Assembly: GCA_046732895.1 (NCBI GenBank) | Contig: JBKPNZ010000024.1 | Location: forward strand, 1-64,000 | Reading direction: 5' to 3' | Length of the DNA: 64,000 nt | From: JBKPNZ01 sp046732895 | GTDB taxonomy: Bacteria > Actinomycetota > Thermoleophilia > Solirubrobacterales > 70-9 | Part shown: one piece after another, positions 62,461 through 64,000 of the stretch | How the letters are laid out: each line of letters starts with the position of its first letter | Numbering within the stretch: the first letter of the stretch is position 1 | Translations under genes and position numbers: made by a program | The notes under the pieces: model-generated | The model's database searches: none | Seen by the model: only the letters and a program-made list of their open reading frames with translations | Told to the model about the DNA's origin: nothing

Positions 62461-63450
62461 ATGCTGAGGCGGGCCACACCCATCCTCGTGATTGCATGCG
62501 CGTCAGTCGCCGTCGGTGTCGCCGGCTGCGGTGGCTCAAGCGATTCGGCGAGCTCCGACACGGCGAGCCGTCCTGCGCCACCCTCCCGCGATTTCCCTGC
62601 GGTCAAGGGCCGCACGCTCGAGCAGGTCTATTCCGAGGAGGGCAAGCCCGATAACAACCTCGTCGCAGCACCGTCCGGCCAGGCCTTCGACGTCGGCAAG
62701 GACCGCTTCGGCTTCGGCCTCTTCACGGCCTCGGGCGACCAGATCACGGACGGCGACGTCGCGATCTACGCCGCGCATGGCGCCGGCGCTCCCGCGCAGG
62801 GCCCCTACCCGGCGCGAGTCGAGACCCTCGAAACCCAACCCGCATTTGAGGCCAAGACAACCGCCGATGACCCTGACGCCGCCAAGGCCGTCTACGTCAC
62901 GGACCTCGACCTGAATAAGCCCGGCGAGTGGCGAATGTTCGCCATGGTCAAGCAGGGCGACGGCTTTCACAACACGATCATCCCCAGCCTCATCGCTGGC
63001 GCCGCCTCCAACATCCCCGACGTCGGCGACAAGGCGCCGGTCGTGCACACCCCGACCACGGACGACGTCTCGGACATCGGCCAGATCGACACCCGCATCC
63101 CCCACGACACGATGCACGACACCGACCTCGCCGACGCCCTCGGGAAGGAGCCCGTCGTCCTCCTCTTCGCGACACCGGCGCTCTGCCAAAGCCGCGTCTG
63201 CGGCCCGGTCGTAGACGAGGCCGAGCAGGTGAAGTCGGAGTTCTCCGACTCGGACGTCGCCTTCATCCACATGGAGGTCTACAACGACAACGACCCAAAC
63301 AAGGGCTACCGCCCCCAGCTGAAGGCGTACGGGCTGAAGACCGAGCCGTGGCTCTTCGTCATCGGCAAGGACGGCCGCATCTCCACCCGCATCGAGGGCG
63401 CCTTCGGCGTCTCGGAGTTGGAGGACGCCGTCAACAAGGTGGCGGGGTAG
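62461..63450 (+). CDS. Lipoprotein with a C-terminal thioredoxin-like domain
   Basis: From ATG 62461 the 329-residue product has a lipoprotein signal with lipobox VGVAGC, so it is anchored outside the membrane. A Ser/Ala/Pro linker and a domain of about 130 residues (beta-rich, TLEQVYSEEGKPDNNLV onward) follow. Residues from about 215 form a thioredoxin-like fold: EPVVLLFATPALCQSRVCGP, then KSEFSDSDVAFIHMEVY and LKTEPWLFVIGKDGRISTR. The cysteine pair is CQSRVC, with four residues between, not the CxxC of ordinary thioredoxins. It may be a thiol or metal-handling protein. Confidence 0.78.
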   Translation: MLRRATPILVIACASVAVGVAGCGGSSDSASSDTASRPAPPSRDFPAVKGRTLEQVYSEEGKPDNNLVAAPSGQAFDVGKDRFGFGLFTASGDQITDGDVAIYAAHGAGAPAQGPYPARVETLETQPAFEAKTTADDPDAAKAVYVTDLDLNKPGEWRMFAMVKQGDGFHNTIIPSLIAGAASNIPDVGDKAPVVHTPTTDDVSDIGQIDTRIPHDTMHDTDLADALGKEPVVLLFATPALCQSRVCGPVVDEAEQVKSEFSDSDVAFIHMEVYNDNDPNKGYRPQLKAYGLKTEPWLFVIGKDGRISTRIEGAFGVSELEDAVNKVAG

Positions 63451-63469
63451 CCTCGGCAGGACCACGTAA

Positions 63470-63486
63470 GGCGGCGTATCCGCCGC
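63470..63486 (+). promoter_or_regulatory. Hairpin and ribosome site before the cupin gene
   Basis: GGCGGC-GTAT-CCGCC followed by GCAGGAGAG and the ATG at 63494 matches the second hairpin and ribosome-site part of the 62-bp elements at 25396 and 26509. The first hairpin (GGTGC...GCACC) is absent. Confidence 0.55.
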
Positions 63487-63493
63487 AGGAGAG

Positions 63494-64000
63494 ATGGCAA
63501 CCGCCGCGCCCACACTGAACGCCGGCCAGACCGTTCGCAACCCCGTGAGCGGCGAGCGCACCACCTTCGTGCGCACCGCGGCCAACACCGACGGGCACGC
63601 CCTCGAGCTCCTCTGGCGCGTTCCGCCCGGCTCGCGGATGGTCGCGCTCCCCCATCTTCACCCCGATGACGCCGAGGAGTTCGCGCTCCTCGAGGGGAGC
63701 GCCCGGTACCGCGTGGGCCGCGAACGTCTCGAGAGCACTGCGCCACACCGCTTCACCGTCCCGCCCGGCACCGTCCACGTGCATCCTCAGAACGTGGGGG
63801 AGGGGGATCTCGTCGTGCGCCAGTGGGTCGAGAACGACGAGCCGCGGACGGCGATGCTCGCCGGCATCCAGGCGTACTTCGAGTCGGTCGCCGCCCTCGC
63901 ACGGGCCGGCAGGGTCAACCGGATCGGACTCATCATCAACCCGCTCCAGTTCGCCCTCACGGTCCACGATTGCCTGATGCCCGACACGTTCCTCGGCTTC
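63494..64000 (+). CDS. Cupin-domain protein, 3'-truncated by the window edge
   Basis: The frame is open from ATG 63494 to the last base (169 residues visible). It contains a cupin core: ALPHLHPDDAEEFALLEGSA and RFTVPPGTVHVHPQNVGEG, with three histidines and a glutamate placed as metal ligands in many cupins. After the core come hydrophobic stretches (VNRIGLIINPLQFALTVHD) that may be membrane-associated. Function cannot be given. The ribosome site GCAGGAG lies within a conserved hairpin element. Confidence 0.8.
   Translation, partial: MATAAPTLNAGQTVRNPVSGERTTFVRTAANTDGHALELLWRVPPGSRMVALPHLHPDDAEEFALLEGSARYRVGRERLESTAPHRFTVPPGTVHVHPQNVGEGDLVVRQWVENDEPRTAMLAGIQAYFESVAALARAGRVNRIGLIINPLQFALTVHDCLMPDTFLGF

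Overview
The window is high-GC DNA from a single bacterial chromosome, most probably an actinobacterium of the class Thermoleophilia (Solirubrobacterales or close kin; this placement is inference). The support is strongly GC-biased codon use, frequent GTG starts and ATGA/GTGA start-stop overlaps. There is also a block tlyA-nadK-recN-steA-mctB-pyrG-NUDIX-xerD in the same order as the mycobacterial Rv1694-Rv1701 region, and a set of pilus genes without an outer-membrane secretin, as expected of a monoderm. No insertion sequence, prophage or CRISPR array was seen.

Layout. 1-1739: the end of mltG and then aroE. 1744-15627: an almost complete type IV pilus locus (pilB, pilT, pilC, major pilin, three large minor prepilins, prepilin peptidase, pilM, pilN, pilO and one further membrane protein). 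A class I cyclic-di-GMP riboswitch (6599-6693) precedes the major pilin gene. 15715-19985: chorismate genes aroC, a fused aroK-aroB and aroQ, then an M24 peptidase. 20126-24377: a stress-like group (DJ-1/PfpI protein, atypical Fe/Mn superoxide dismutase homologue, MpsC-like protein, SigB/SigF-type sigma factor, LtrA membrane protein). 24453-28576: efp, nusB, xseB, a prenyl diphosphate synthase and dxs; xseB and dxs are each preceded by a copy of the same 62-bp two-hairpin leader.

28573-38755 is an accessory stretch: small hypotheticals, a zinc-ribbon protein, a STAS protein, a secreted three-repeat cysteine protein, a Crp/Fnr regulator, a secreted tripeptidyl-peptidase-like hydrolase, a tRNA-Lys-like gene with an aberrant anticodon loop, a membrane protein with a decayed HD-GYP domain, and a Tat-exported copper-radical oxidase with its whole ligand set. 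38866-55987 is mostly housekeeping: tlyA, nadK, a MarR/MFS efflux pair with a perfect palindromic operator, recN, steA, mctB, an MraY-like gene, pyrG, a VOC protein, an M20 peptidase, a DUF3866 protein, a NUDIX hydrolase, xerD, mutM, a P1 peptidase and recO. 56019-64000 holds a frameshifted SDR gene, dgt, dnaG, tRNA-Asn, a GT1 glycosyltransferase, a conserved hypothetical, an intact SDR, a lipoprotein with a thioredoxin-like domain and the start of a cupin gene.

How it fits together. The pilus locus has both an extension ATPase (PilB) and a retraction ATPase (PilT), so dynamic pili for twitching, adhesion or DNA uptake are expected. Three features link it to cyclic-di-GMP: the riboswitch, an MshEN-like N-terminal domain on PilB, and an HD-GYP-like membrane protein elsewhere in the window. 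The four aro genes supply chorismate, and nusB-ispA-dxs links transcription factors with isoprenoid precursor supply.
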